From assembly GCA_002348265.1 (NCBI GenBank), contig DEAT01000080.1:119472-146691 (forward strand): a stretch of 27,220 bases of DNA, given 5' to 3'. The DNA comes from Gemmatimonadales bacterium UBA2975 (lineage in GTDB: Bacteria > Gemmatimonadota > Gemmatimonadetes > Longimicrobiales > Gaopeijiaceae). Below the pieces are notes generated by a model. It was not told where the DNA came from. It made no database searches and worked only from the letters and a program-made list of their open reading frames with translations. Positions 7,294-14,994 of the stretch are shown here, piece by piece. A program made the translations under genes and the position numbers. Position 1 is the first letter of the stretch. Each line of letters opens with the position of its first letter.

Positions 7294-8270
7294 TGGCGGA
7301 TGAACTGAAGAAGCCTGCAGCGAAGAAATCTCCTGCCAAGAAGAGAGCAGCGAAGAAGCCTCCTACTGAGAAGCGAACAGCGAGAAAGAAAAAAGATCGG
7401 TCACAGGTTGACCTCCTGCCCGAACTGTTCGAGTCGTCTGAACGGCCCTCCGTGTCGGATGAGATGTCCGAGTTTCCCGCTGTGGCCGAATCTGAGGCGT
7501 CTCTGCCGGAGCCAGCTACGAAAAACGAGGACGAGAATGTCCTCGAAGGTGGTCCGTTAGCGCAGGGAGATGTGAAGACGTCAGGACCGGAGGAATCTGG
7601 GGGTAAGATAGAATCTGTTCCAACTACTGAAGAGAGACCTTCGACTAATTCAGGTCCTCAGGGTCACCAGCTAGCGAGGGCGAGCGATCTTGTTAAGTCA
7701 GGTCGGATCGATGAGGCTTTGGAGCAATACCTAGAGATCCTTGCCGAGAACCCTCAAAACCTTAAAGCGCACAACAATCTTGGCGTACTCTTTGACGAAC
7801 TCGGTCAGCATGACACGGCTGTGGATCATCTTGAGTCAGCACTGAAAGTTGATAGAAATAACGTCGAAGTTTTGATCAATCTTGCCAGTGCGCTGACTAA
7901 GCTTGGCCGCTTTAGAAGAGCAGGTGACCCGGTTCGCAGAGCCCTCCGGCTCGCTCCCGACAACCCAGAGGCACGACTTGCGCAGGCGATCCTTTCCTTC
8001 CGCTGCGGACTGTACGAAAAGGCAGAGGTGGAACTGCGTTGGATTTGCGATCGAGACCCAGGGGCAGGAGAGGCATTGTATTATCGAGCGGAGGCGCTTA
8101 ATCGCATGGGACAGTTCTCGGAGGCAATGGAACTGATGTCTCGCGCGGCTGAACTTCTTCCGGACGATGCTCGTCCTTATTACACCCTCGGTCACCTGTA
8201 TGATCGCCAGAATCGGGCTTTTGAAGCGGCCGAGATGTATCGACGCGCGCGAGACCGTCAGGGTCCCTGA
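7293..8270 (+). CDS. TPR protein with histone-H1-like Lys/Ala/Pro-rich N terminus
   Basis: A 325-residue protein of three parts. Residues 6-34 are strongly basic with repeated AKK/PAKK units, like the C-terminal tails of histone H1 and bacterial H1-like proteins. Residues about 35-120 are acidic, Pro/Ser/Glu-rich and probably disordered. From about 125 to the end there are five to six tetratricopeptide repeats (GRIDEALEQYLEILAENPQN, GQHDTAVDHLESALKVDRNN and further units). The ATG at 7293 overlaps the cutA stop; an upstream in-frame ATG inside cutA is less likely. A nucleic-acid or polyanion binding tail joined to a protein-interaction domain is an inference. Actual function is unknown. Confidence 0.8.
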   Translation: MADELKKPAAKKSPAKKRAAKKPPTEKRTARKKKDRSQVDLLPELFESSERPSVSDEMSEFPAVAESEASLPEPATKNEDENVLEGGPLAQGDVKTSGPEESGGKIESVPTTEERPSTNSGPQGHQLARASDLVKSGRIDEALEQYLEILAENPQNLKAHNNLGVLFDELGQHDTAVDHLESALKVDRNNVEVLINLASALTKLGRFRRAGDPVRRALRLAPDNPEARLAQAILSFRCGLYEKAEVELRWICDRDPGAGEALYYRAEALNRMGQFSEAMELMSRAAELLPDDARPYYTLGHLYDRQNRAFEAAEMYRRARDRQGP

Positions 8271-8312
8271 CGGCAGGCCTGAAAACGACCGATCCAGGCA
8301 GGGGACTGATGC

Positions 8313-8771
8313 ATGATTGATGCGATCAAGGATTTCTTCACGACCGCGATGCTCCCCGCCGTAGAGGATGAGACATCAACGATTGATGAGGATGTTCGCT
8401 TGGCGGCGTGTGCATTGCTGCTGGAGGTCGCATATGCTGACGATGATTTCTCTGACCAAGAGCGACAGCACTTGGAGTCAGAGCTGGGCCGGAGATTTGG
8501 GCTCGAAGCAAAGGACACGGACCGACTTTTAACGCTTGCCCAGGAGGAGCGGGAAGACGCGGTCGATCTTTGGCAGTTCACCCGACTTATCACTGAGCAC
8601 TACTCGATCAGTCAGAAGGTGACCTTGTTAGAGATCATGTGGGGGCTGGTGCACTCCGATGGCACCTTGCAAGACAGAGAGGTCTACTTCATGCGAAAGA
8701 TTTGTAACCTTTTGCGTCTGGAGCCAGGGTATCTGGCGCAGGCGCGTCAGCGCTTTTTAGGTGAGGAATAA
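8313..8771 (+). CDS. TerB-like protein
   Basis: A 152-residue all-helical protein of the TerB/DjlA N-terminal-like family. Two acidic helix-loop segments characteristic of the family are visible: AYADDDFSDQERQHLE (about 45-60) and VHSDGTLQDREVYFM (about 112-126). In TerB such acidic pairs are thought to bind metal. The family is associated with tellurite resistance and stress-related membrane complexes, but stand-alone TerB proteins are common and mostly uncharacterised. An AGGGGA ribosome binding site precedes the ATG. No other ter genes are nearby, so a tellurite role should not be assumed. Confidence 0.8.
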   Translation: MIDAIKDFFTTAMLPAVEDETSTIDEDVRLAACALLLEVAYADDDFSDQERQHLESELGRRFGLEAKDTDRLLTLAQEEREDAVDLWQFTRLITEHYSISQKVTLLEIMWGLVHSDGTLQDREVYFMRKICNLLRLEPGYLAQARQRFLGEE

Positions 8772-8863
8772 TTGCGCGTCTATGGTCCTGCCGGGGGTGA
8801 CACCGAGATGCTCCAGAGACATATTTTCCTGGTGCCATCAATCCACTCGAAAGACTTGTCATC

Positions 8864-9013
8864 ATGCGCGATCTAGTTCCTGGCGGCTATCTCTTCACTC
8901 ACGCAGTGTTTTGGACAGTTGTGGGTATGGTAGCTGTGGGAACAAATGCCGTCGCCATCATCCTGTCTATTGGTCTGGGTCTTCTGGTTGTGGAGTCACT
9001 CACGCAGCGATAG
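8864..9013 (+). CDS. Small single-pass membrane protein (49 aa), unknown
   Basis: A short open frame encoding 49 residues, MRDLVPGGYLFTHAVFWTVV at its start, with a long hydrophobic stretch from about residue 13 to 45 and a short polar end (ESLTQR). This could form one long or two short membrane helices. The frame is open back to about 8801 with no ATG before 8864, so an alternative non-ATG start is possible. It lies 92 bases after the TerB-like gene and ends about 35 bases before a strong terminator, which supports it being the last gene of the operon. No family recognised. Confidence 0.5.
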   Translation: MRDLVPGGYLFTHAVFWTVVGMVAVGTNAVAIILSIGLGLLVVESLTQR

Positions 9014-9046
9014 CCGTTGACTGAAGAATCGAACAACGTTGGCACG

Positions 9047-9075
9047 GGCGCCTTGGATTGAAGGGGCGCCTTTTG
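9047..9075 (+). terminator. Rho-independent terminator
   Basis: GGCGCCTT (9047-9054) pairs with AA(GG)GGCGCC (9061-9070), giving a GC-rich stem with a short loop and a two-base bulge, directly followed by TTTT. This would end the long plus-strand transcript that includes acyl-CoA synthetase, cutA, the TPR and TerB-like genes. Confidence 0.75.
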
Positions 9076-9163
9076 TGTATATGCGAATGTTTTGCGTAGA
9101 GGCGACTGGACCGGGTTACGAGTGCGATCAACCGTATGAAAACTTCAAAATCCGAGTAATGAG

Positions 9164-9433
9164 ATGACTGCTGTCTATCTTGTTCTTACTGCGTTGATAG
9201 GGCTTGGAATTGGAGTTTGGTTTGGCATGCCCGGCCGGTATTCGCAGACCTCTGATGATATCGAGAACATTATGCGAACCGGCACGGGCAGAAGAGGGCG
9301 CCGGAAAAAGGTCTTTACGCCTCTGGCTTGGGTGAAGCGAGGGGCTAGTGCCAAGGACACCGCTTCCAGGGGGCGTCGTCAGGGGCGTGGGCGCGCGGGA
9401 TTCAGTTTGGAATCCCCCGACGATACAAAGTAG
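9164..9433 (+). CDS. Small membrane-anchored basic protein, unknown
   Basis: An 89-residue protein with one N-terminal hydrophobic helix (about residues 3-22, VYLVLTALIGLGIGVWFGM) followed by a Gly/Arg/Lys-rich soluble part (RTGTGRRGRRKK; RGRRQGRGRAG). The positive charge after the helix predicts a cytoplasmic tail that could touch nucleic acid or phospholipid. It sits alone between a terminator and a convergent DUF445 gene. The strong compositional bias of the tail makes it look real but unassignable to a family from sequence alone. Confidence 0.55.
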   Translation: MTAVYLVLTALIGLGIGVWFGMPGRYSQTSDDIENIMRTGTGRRGRRKKVFTPLAWVKRGASAKDTASRGRRQGRGRAGFSLESPDDTK

Positions 9434-9464
9434 TAAAAGGATATAAGTCGCAGGTATGCGGCGC

Positions 9465-11036
9465 TCACCGGACCAATGCGTCTACTGCAACCATCAGCAA
9501 TCCGATGAACGCACCAAGCACGTAACCGAGCCGCACGATGAGACGAAGTTCTCGTTCAGTGACTCTATGAACGATCTCTTCCATGCTAGCGGTTGGGAAG
9601 TTGAGCACCTTGTCCTCTACTCGACCAGCAACGTCGATATGTTTGACAACGGCTGGCACCTGTGTCTGAAGCCAGTTCCAAATCGGGTCACTGAGCGCGT
9701 CTTCGATACGCTTAAGTCCGTCCTCAGTGAACCAGCGGGCCGGGACCCCGATCGGCCTCCTCATGAATTCGCTGGCTAGCCGTCTAGCCCCGGTGTCCGC
9801 TACTTGACCTGCAATGTCGGTTCGGGCTGCCTCAACCAGTAGTTCGGAGATCTTTTCATTTGGCATGTTCGTAAGGACGTCGCCCCACGTTTTTGCGCCC
9901 GCGTTATCCATCCCTTCATTCAATCTTTCAAAAACGAAGTCGCGTGTAGCGTGATCCCTCGCCATGCCAAGTACCCAACTAGTAAGCATGTCGCGTGCTT
10001 CCACAATATTGGGGTCCTTGGCAGTGCCGAGTACATCACCAGCAGGGCGGCGAAGAAAGTCAACTATCGCCTGATTGACCACCCTTGCGATTGCTTCTTG
10101 TACGTCTGGATCTCTCAGGATCTCAGATAGTCGTTCAGCACCGTCCTCCTGGATCGTATCCAACACCTTATCAACAGTGTCTTCAGTCATCATGACACGG
10201 GCAACGACACGCTGGTGGAACTTTAGATCTCGCAATAAGCGCTGGAAAAGCTCGTGTATGGTGTTTTCGAATTTCTTGCGAGTATCCGGATCATCAAGAA
10301 GTCCGCCGAGGCGCTCGGCTGCGAGCGGCAGGTAGCTCGCGATCGCCTTCTCAAGCGAACCTATCACGCCGCGTGGGAGGATCTCCTCGAGGTTGCGATT
10401 AGGCTCGAGTATTTTTTCGGTGGCTCGCGCAATGTAGTTGGACACCGCGCCAGAGAATTCGTCGCTGCTCGAGACGCTCTCTATCCAATTTTGGACTACA
10501 CCCTCTAAGGCTTCGCCCCGCGCGGGTGTAAGAATGCCCGCGATCGGTTGATCGGCGATTGCGCTTACCAATTGATCTGTGTGCCTGAGCATTGAGTTCG
10601 CGAAGTCTTCAGACTCTACATAGCTCTTTAACTGCTCTGTGACGTGATTAAGTACGTCCTCAATTAAGGCATCGAATTCAGCAGCGACTGCTTCTGGTAT
10701 GAGCCCTTGGAGCGAGCCACGTTCCTTGTAAAAGATCTCTTCAAGGAACGTACCCAGGCGCCGGTCAAACGCCTTCCGGAATTCAACGTTCGTGAAGGCC
10801 TCCGTCAGGTCCTGCGGGGTCAGTAGCCGATTCCCTACGGTGCTTCCTATGGCGGCCGCTAGTCGAGGCTGGTTCTTTGGGACTGCTCCGTGCAGGAACG
10901 ATATTCGCCAGCGCCCCAGAAGTTTCGGTGGTTCATAGGGGTGGAAAAGCATCCATACCGCGACAGTGTTTGTCAGTCCCCCAGCGAGCGAGCCAAAGCA
11001 GATCTTTACCAGCGCCAGTACGACTTCCTGATTCAT
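9465..11036 (-). CDS. DUF445 family membrane protein
   Basis: A 523-residue DUF445 (YheB/YjiN-type) protein. The N-terminal membrane helix carries the family pattern ALVKICFGSLAGGLTNTVAV, followed by MLFHPYEPPKLLG and FLHGAVPKNQPRLAAAIG. The body is a long series of amphipathic helices, and a second membrane helix closes the protein (LGYVLGAFIGLLMVAVDAL). Function of the family is not established. It overlaps the upstream DUF1499-like gene by 4 bases, so they are co-transcribed and probably translationally coupled. The length is on the high side for the family, but no frameshift is seen. Confidence 0.88.
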   Translation of the reverse strand: MNQEVVLALVKICFGSLAGGLTNTVAVWMLFHPYEPPKLLGRWRISFLHGAVPKNQPRLAAAIGSTVGNRLLTPQDLTEAFTNVEFRKAFDRRLGTFLEEIFYKERGSLQGLIPEAVAAEFDALIEDVLNHVTEQLKSYVESEDFANSMLRHTDQLVSAIADQPIAGILTPARGEALEGVVQNWIESVSSSDEFSGAVSNYIARATEKILEPNRNLEEILPRGVIGSLEKAIASYLPLAAERLGGLLDDPDTRKKFENTIHELFQRLLRDLKFHQRVVARVMMTEDTVDKVLDTIQEDGAERLSEILRDPDVQEAIARVVNQAIVDFLRRPAGDVLGTAKDPNIVEARDMLTSWVLGMARDHATRDFVFERLNEGMDNAGAKTWGDVLTNMPNEKISELLVEAARTDIAGQVADTGARRLASEFMRRPIGVPARWFTEDGLKRIEDALSDPIWNWLQTQVPAVVKHIDVAGRVEDKVLNFPTASMEEIVHRVTERELRLIVRLGYVLGAFIGLLMVAVDALVR

Positions 11037-11548
11037 GAATTTTCTTCGTACGCGGGATGCGTTGAAGGATCAAGGACCTGGTCGGACTGGATACACAGAT
11101 CTCCGTCTAGCTCCCGAAAGAATCGCCCGATCCTCCGTTTGCTGCGTCCCCAATCCCCTTTCTCGCCGCGGGACACCGCAACGGCATCTACTCGGGTCTG
11201 TCCGATCTGGTCAAGACCGATCTGAATGTGTACTTCTGTTTCAAAGCCAAGGAGGGGTGTCTTCGCGAGGGCCTCTATCAAGCCCTGGCTGTCGTCAAAA
11301 CGGCCTATGCTCCAACCGACAATGCCACCCCCCCCTACCCGCATGGCTGATTGCCAGACGTCTTCAAAGGGGATGGTGTAGGTCCTGCCGCGCAGGCGCA
11401 CATCGGAGGCCCGCATATCGGTGTTTGCCTGTTTTTCGTAAAGCTTGTCGAGGAGACCGCTCAAGCGGGCTGTCCTCCGTCTGTGAGGAAATGTTTGGGT
11501 GTCTTTGGATGGTCCTGAGTATTTAACAAAAACCAGATGACTGCGCAT
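11033..11548 (-). CDS. DUF1499-like hypothetical protein
   Basis: A 171-residue protein without signal peptide or membrane helix. The region from about 55 to 145 (YTIPFEDVWQSAMRV, LLGFETEVHIQIGLD, and GDWGRSKRRIGRFFREL) follows the order of elements in DUF1499 proteins: a helix facing a strand, a strand carrying a D/E pair, then a Gly-rich loop and an arginine-rich helix. The match is a pattern match and not certain. It is the first gene of a two-gene minus-strand operon with the DUF445 gene, divergent from the nucleotidyltransferase gene, with 77 bases between the start codons. Confidence 0.6.
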   Translation of the reverse strand: MRSHLVFVKYSGPSKDTQTFPHRRRTARLSGLLDKLYEKQANTDMRASDVRLRGRTYTIPFEDVWQSAMRVGGGGIVGWSIGRFDDSQGLIEALAKTPLLGFETEVHIQIGLDQIGQTRVDAVAVSRGEKGDWGRSKRRIGRFFRELDGDLCIQSDQVLDPSTHPAYEENS

Positions 11549-11576
11549 TCCGATAGGGACGATGCAAAGATCACGT

Positions 11577-11610
11577 TATAGTGTGGCGCACCTGATCAAC
11601 GTCCGCCACA
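11577..11610 (+). promoter_or_regulatory. Candidate -10 box and inverted repeat before the nucleotidyltransferase gene
   Basis: TATAGT (11577-11582) is a good -10 candidate, but no good -35 is seen at 16-18 bases upstream. TGTGGCG (11582-11588) is inverted at CGCCACA (11604-11610), a perfect 7-bp repeat with a 15-base centre. It would straddle the start of transcription or form a hairpin in the leader just before the strong GGGGGAG ribosome binding site at 11616-11622. Operator and RNA hairpin are both possible. Confidence 0.4.
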
Positions 11611-11625
11611 GAAACGGGGGAGAAG

Positions 11626-12627
11626 ATGAAAGCGGTAATCCCACTTGCCGGGAAAGGTACCCGTCTTCGACCTCATACTCACCACACTCCTAAGCCATTA
11701 CTGAAGGTCGCTGGCAAGCCTGTCCTCGCCTTTATTCTTGATGACCTGCTAGAACTCGGTGTGACAGAGGTGGTGTTCATTGTTGGCCACCTGCGCGACA
11801 CCATGAGGGAGTGGATTGAAGCCGAGTATCCCCGGATCAAAGGCCAGTTCGTCGTTCAGGAAGTTCAGGATGGAACGGCAGGTGCGATAGCTCTGGCAGA
11901 ACCTCATGTAGATGAAGACGTTCTCATCATCTTTGCCGATGCGGTCTTGGAAGTAGACTACGGCCTCACAAAGACCTTGGGTAAAGAATGTGCAGCGATC
12001 CTTTGGGCAAAGCAGGTCGAAGACTATCAGCGCTTTGGTGTGATTGTCACGAACGACGACGGAACGATGAAAGAGATCGTTGAGAAACCGTCCGAGCCGA
12101 TTTCTAAGCTTGCCAATATTGGTTTGTACTACATTCGCGACCATGAACTGTTGTTTGAGGGGGTGCGGCACACTCTAGCAGCAGATCCGAGTCCGTCCGG
12201 AGAGTACTACCTTACGGATGCATTCCAGTACATGGTGGATAAAGGAGCGCGACTGATGACGGCTCCCGTGGAAGGCTGGTGGGATGCTGGAAAACCGGAG
12301 ACGCTCATAGAGACGAACGGCCACCTTCTTGAGACTGGTCGAGGTCTAATAGATGTTGAGGCCTCGGTTGAAGAAGCCCAGATCGAAGAGCCCGTTCGTA
12401 TAGAAGCTGGTGCGGTCGTCAGAGGGGGAAAAATCGGTCCAAACGTCACAGTGGAAGCTGGAGCGACAGTCGAGGAATCGGTGGTTAGGAATTCCGTTGT
12501 GGGTGCAGATGCTAGACTCATGAGAGTTAGGATTCATGATTCGCTGGTGGGAGACGGAGCGACTGTGTCTGATTTTTCTGGGAGCCTTAGGGTTACAGAC
12601 CACTCGACTTTGATAGGTCAGCGATAA
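11626..12627 (+). CDS. Sugar-1-phosphate nucleotidyltransferase with left-handed beta-helix tail
   Basis: A 333-residue NTP_transferase family protein of the RmlA/GlmU/UGP type, which makes NDP-sugars for surface polysaccharides. The nucleotide-binding signature LAGKGTRLRP with the conserved Lys in TPKPLLKVAGKP lies at 7-32. D105 (FADAVLEVD) fits the metal-binding position, although the usual preceding Gly is Ala. EKPSEP and GWWDAGKPE are substrate-site motifs. The C-terminal 90 residues carry hexapeptide repeats (IGPNVTVEAGATVEESVV and following), predicting a left-handed beta helix. There is a strong ribosome binding site 3 bases before the ATG. The sugar and nucleotide cannot be decided here; glucose-1-phosphate with dTTP or UTP are the main candidates. 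Confidence 0.88.
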   Translation: MKAVIPLAGKGTRLRPHTHHTPKPLLKVAGKPVLAFILDDLLELGVTEVVFIVGHLRDTMREWIEAEYPRIKGQFVVQEVQDGTAGAIALAEPHVDEDVLIIFADAVLEVDYGLTKTLGKECAAILWAKQVEDYQRFGVIVTNDDGTMKEIVEKPSEPISKLANIGLYYIRDHELLFEGVRHTLAADPSPSGEYYLTDAFQYMVDKGARLMTAPVEGWWDAGKPETLIETNGHLLETGRGLIDVEASVEEAQIEEPVRIEAGAVVRGGKIGPNVTVEAGATVEESVVRNSVVGADARLMRVRIHDSLVGDGATVSDFSGSLRVTDHSTLIGQR

Positions 12628-12793
12628 GGCACTTTTCGTCCAGAAGCCCCGTTAATCCCTAACGAGACAATCAGTTTCCGCCATCAAATCAGGGCAGACG
12701 GGATCGATACTGCTGTGAGGGGCCGCCGAACCCGTGCATCCTACTTATCTTTAATAGGTCGCAGTTTAGTATGGAATTTAAAGGATGCCCCCG

Positions 12794-14026
12794 ATGGAAG
12801 AGTCTTCGCTCATCTACGACTGGAACGAAGCGACACAGGACTTCCAATGGAGTTCCATCGAATCGGTCGAACTGGACGATGAGACGTTGCGGGATGGGCT
12901 TCAAAATCCGTCGGTGGTCGATCCACCGATCGAAGATAAGATCCGTCTGCTCCATTATATGGATCAACTTGGGATCACTACCGCAGACATTGGGCTTCCT
13001 GGAGCAGGACCGAGGGCGGTCGATGCGGTGACGGCGCTAGCTCAAGAGGTAGTGGACTCGAAGCTCTCAATCGACGTCAATTGCGCGGCTCGCACCGTAC
13101 TGGCCGACGTGCGACCCATTGCGGATATCAGTCAGAAAGTCGGCATCGCAATCGAGGTATGCACGTTCATCGGGAGTTCGCCGATTCGCCAGTATGCTGA
13201 GGATTGGACACTAGCGAAAATGCTTAGAGTCACAGAGGAGTCCGTGACTTTCGCGGTTAAGGAAGGGCTTCCGGTGATGATGGTCACCGAGGATACCACG
13301 AGAGCGCACCCAGACGTCTTGAAGCAGTTATACAGCAAGGCGATCGAGTGTGGTGCCAGGCGTCTATGTATAGCAGACACGGTTGGTCACGCGACGCCTG
13401 CAGGGGTCAAAGCGTTAGTGCGTTTCGTGATCGAAGAGATCGTCGAGCCCTCCGGCGAGTCAGTAGGGGTAGACTGGCATGGACATCGCGATAGAGGCTT
13501 GGGGCTGGCCAACACCTCGGCAGCGATCGAAGCGGGAGCGACCCGCGTGCATGGCACAGCTCTAGGAATAGGAGAGCGCTCAGGAAACACCGAGATGGAC
13601 ATGATCTTGGTGAACTTGAAGTTGTTGGGAGCACACGACGCGGATCTCAGTATGCTGCCCGAGTACTGCAAATTGGTCGCCGAGGCGTGTCAAGTTCCGT
13701 TGGTTCACTCATACCCGGTGATTGGGGAAGACGCGTTTCGCACGGGTACCGGGGTGCACGCTTCAGCGATAGTAAAGGCTCACGCGAAAGGAGACGAATG
13801 GCTTGCGGATCGCGTCTATTCCGCGGTCCCAGCCTCGATGGTGGGGCGCAAGCAAGTTATCGAAATTGGACCGATGTCGGGTCTTTCGAATGTGAAATTT
13901 TGGCTCCGAGAGAACGGGTACAACCCCGAGGACGAAGAATTATGCGCGAGGATCTTCCAAGCCGCGAAAAAGACGGATCGCACCCTTACGAAAGGAGAGC
14001 TGGAAGTCCTCTGCAAGATGGGTTGA
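12794..14026 (+). CDS. Isopropylmalate/homocitrate synthase-like enzyme (DRE-TIM metallolyase), no regulatory domain
   Basis: A 410-residue HMGL-like TIM-barrel enzyme. The signature R33-D34-G35 sits in DDETLRDGLQNPS. The metal-binding His pair H229/H231 is in VDWHGHRDRGLGLAN, and GTALGIGERSGNTEMD follows. The family condenses acetyl-CoA with 2-oxo acids. The length fits the catalytic part only; the LeuA C-terminal allosteric domain is missing. That fits homocitrate synthase, citramalate synthase or a short isopropylmalate synthase. The position usually occupied by Asn/Asp after the second His is Arg (HGHRDRG), and DGLQNP replaces the usual DGEQ(S/A)PG, so substrate identity is open. Start 12794 is preferred over 12785 because AAAGG lies 9 bases before it. 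Confidence 0.8.
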   Translation: MEESSLIYDWNEATQDFQWSSIESVELDDETLRDGLQNPSVVDPPIEDKIRLLHYMDQLGITTADIGLPGAGPRAVDAVTALAQEVVDSKLSIDVNCAARTVLADVRPIADISQKVGIAIEVCTFIGSSPIRQYAEDWTLAKMLRVTEESVTFAVKEGLPVMMVTEDTTRAHPDVLKQLYSKAIECGARRLCIADTVGHATPAGVKALVRFVIEEIVEPSGESVGVDWHGHRDRGLGLANTSAAIEAGATRVHGTALGIGERSGNTEMDMILVNLKLLGAHDADLSMLPEYCKLVAEACQVPLVHSYPVIGEDAFRTGTGVHASAIVKAHAKGDEWLADRVYSAVPASMVGRKQVIEIGPMSGLSNVKFWLRENGYNPEDEELCARIFQAAKKTDRTLTKGELEVLCKMG

Positions 14027-14103
14027 TCGTTAGTCTCGTCTCTCGTCTGACAGTCGCGTTTGGGACAGCGGAAACCCAACGATGAGGTTAGCGCACAAAA
14101 ATT

Positions 14104-14838
14104 ATGCAACAATCAAACACTTCAGCCGCTCAGCGTATTCTTGTGGTCGAGGACGAGCCGGATATAGCAGCGCTTATCGCGTATCAGCTCACGCGCGAGG
14201 GCTTCCGGGTGGAAACCGTGGAGAGTGGGACCGATGCTCTAGGCTCCATCTACAGGAGCATACCTAATCTCATCATACTCGATAGAATGTTGCCTGGCCT
14301 GAGTGGAGATGAAGTGATCACACGGCTTAGGGGCGATTCTGAGACGTCGAGCATTCCGGTTCTGATGCTAACTGCGAAACGGGAGCAGGAAGATCGGATC
14401 GAAGGTTTCGAGTTGGGGGCCGATGACTACCTGACAAAACCGTTTTCGCCGCGCGAACTTGTCCTGCGTGTAAAAGCGGTTCTGCGTCGCGTTCAGGATG
14501 CGGGAGCTGCTTCCGGTGGACGAGTCCTGCGCGCGGGACCGCTTCGGATGGACCTAGCATCGCATCGAGTCTTACTTGAAGGTCGAGAGCTTATCCTCAC
14601 GCCAACCGAGTTTCGACTGCTGCAGTCATTGATGGAACGGCTCGGTCGGACTCAGAGCCGCACACAGCTGCTCGAACGGGTGTGGTCATATGAATCGGCG
14701 ATTTCCGATAGGATACAGACGCGCACTGTAGATATGCACGTGAGGCGCTTACGTTCGAAGCTCGGGAGAGTTGGTGAATGGATAGAGACCGTGCGTGGCT
14801 TTGGTTACCGGCTAATGATTCCTGAAGGGATTGAGTAA
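14104..14838 (+). CDS. OmpR/PhoB-family response regulator, orphan
   Basis: A 244-residue two-component transcription regulator. The receiver domain (about 11-125) has the acidic pair E16-D17, the phospho-acceptor D60 (LIILDRMLPGLSG), T90 and K112 (DDYLTKPFSP). A winged-helix Trans_reg_C domain follows from about 143 to 240, with TPTEFRLLQSLMERLGR and VDMHVRRLRSKLG motifs and the closing VRGFGYR. Overall similarity is closest to PhoB from memory. No histidine kinase is adjacent, so the partner and target genes are unknown. It follows the isopropylmalate synthase-like gene by 77 bases. Confidence 0.9.
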   Translation: MQQSNTSAAQRILVVEDEPDIAALIAYQLTREGFRVETVESGTDALGSIYRSIPNLIILDRMLPGLSGDEVITRLRGDSETSSIPVLMLTAKREQEDRIEGFELGADDYLTKPFSPRELVLRVKAVLRRVQDAGAASGGRVLRAGPLRMDLASHRVLLEGRELILTPTEFRLLQSLMERLGRTQSRTQLLERVWSYESAISDRIQTRTVDMHVRRLRSKLGRVGEWIETVRGFGYRLMIPEGIE

Positions 14839-14994
14839 AAGGGCTATTAGTTGCTTCGACTAAAGCGTGATCGAGCTTTTCGTTCATCTTGTCTCCCTCT
14901 TCTTAAGAATTAGAAACGCCACTGCCAGCCTCTAGATCCGTATGATCCCGATTTCGTTGAGGAGTATCAGATCTGGGGATGATCAAGGAGCGAC

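Noticed and set aside
8313..8771. A tellurite-resistance operon based on the TerB-like gene
   Set aside because: No terA, terC, terD or terZ genes accompany it; single TerB-like proteins are widespread.
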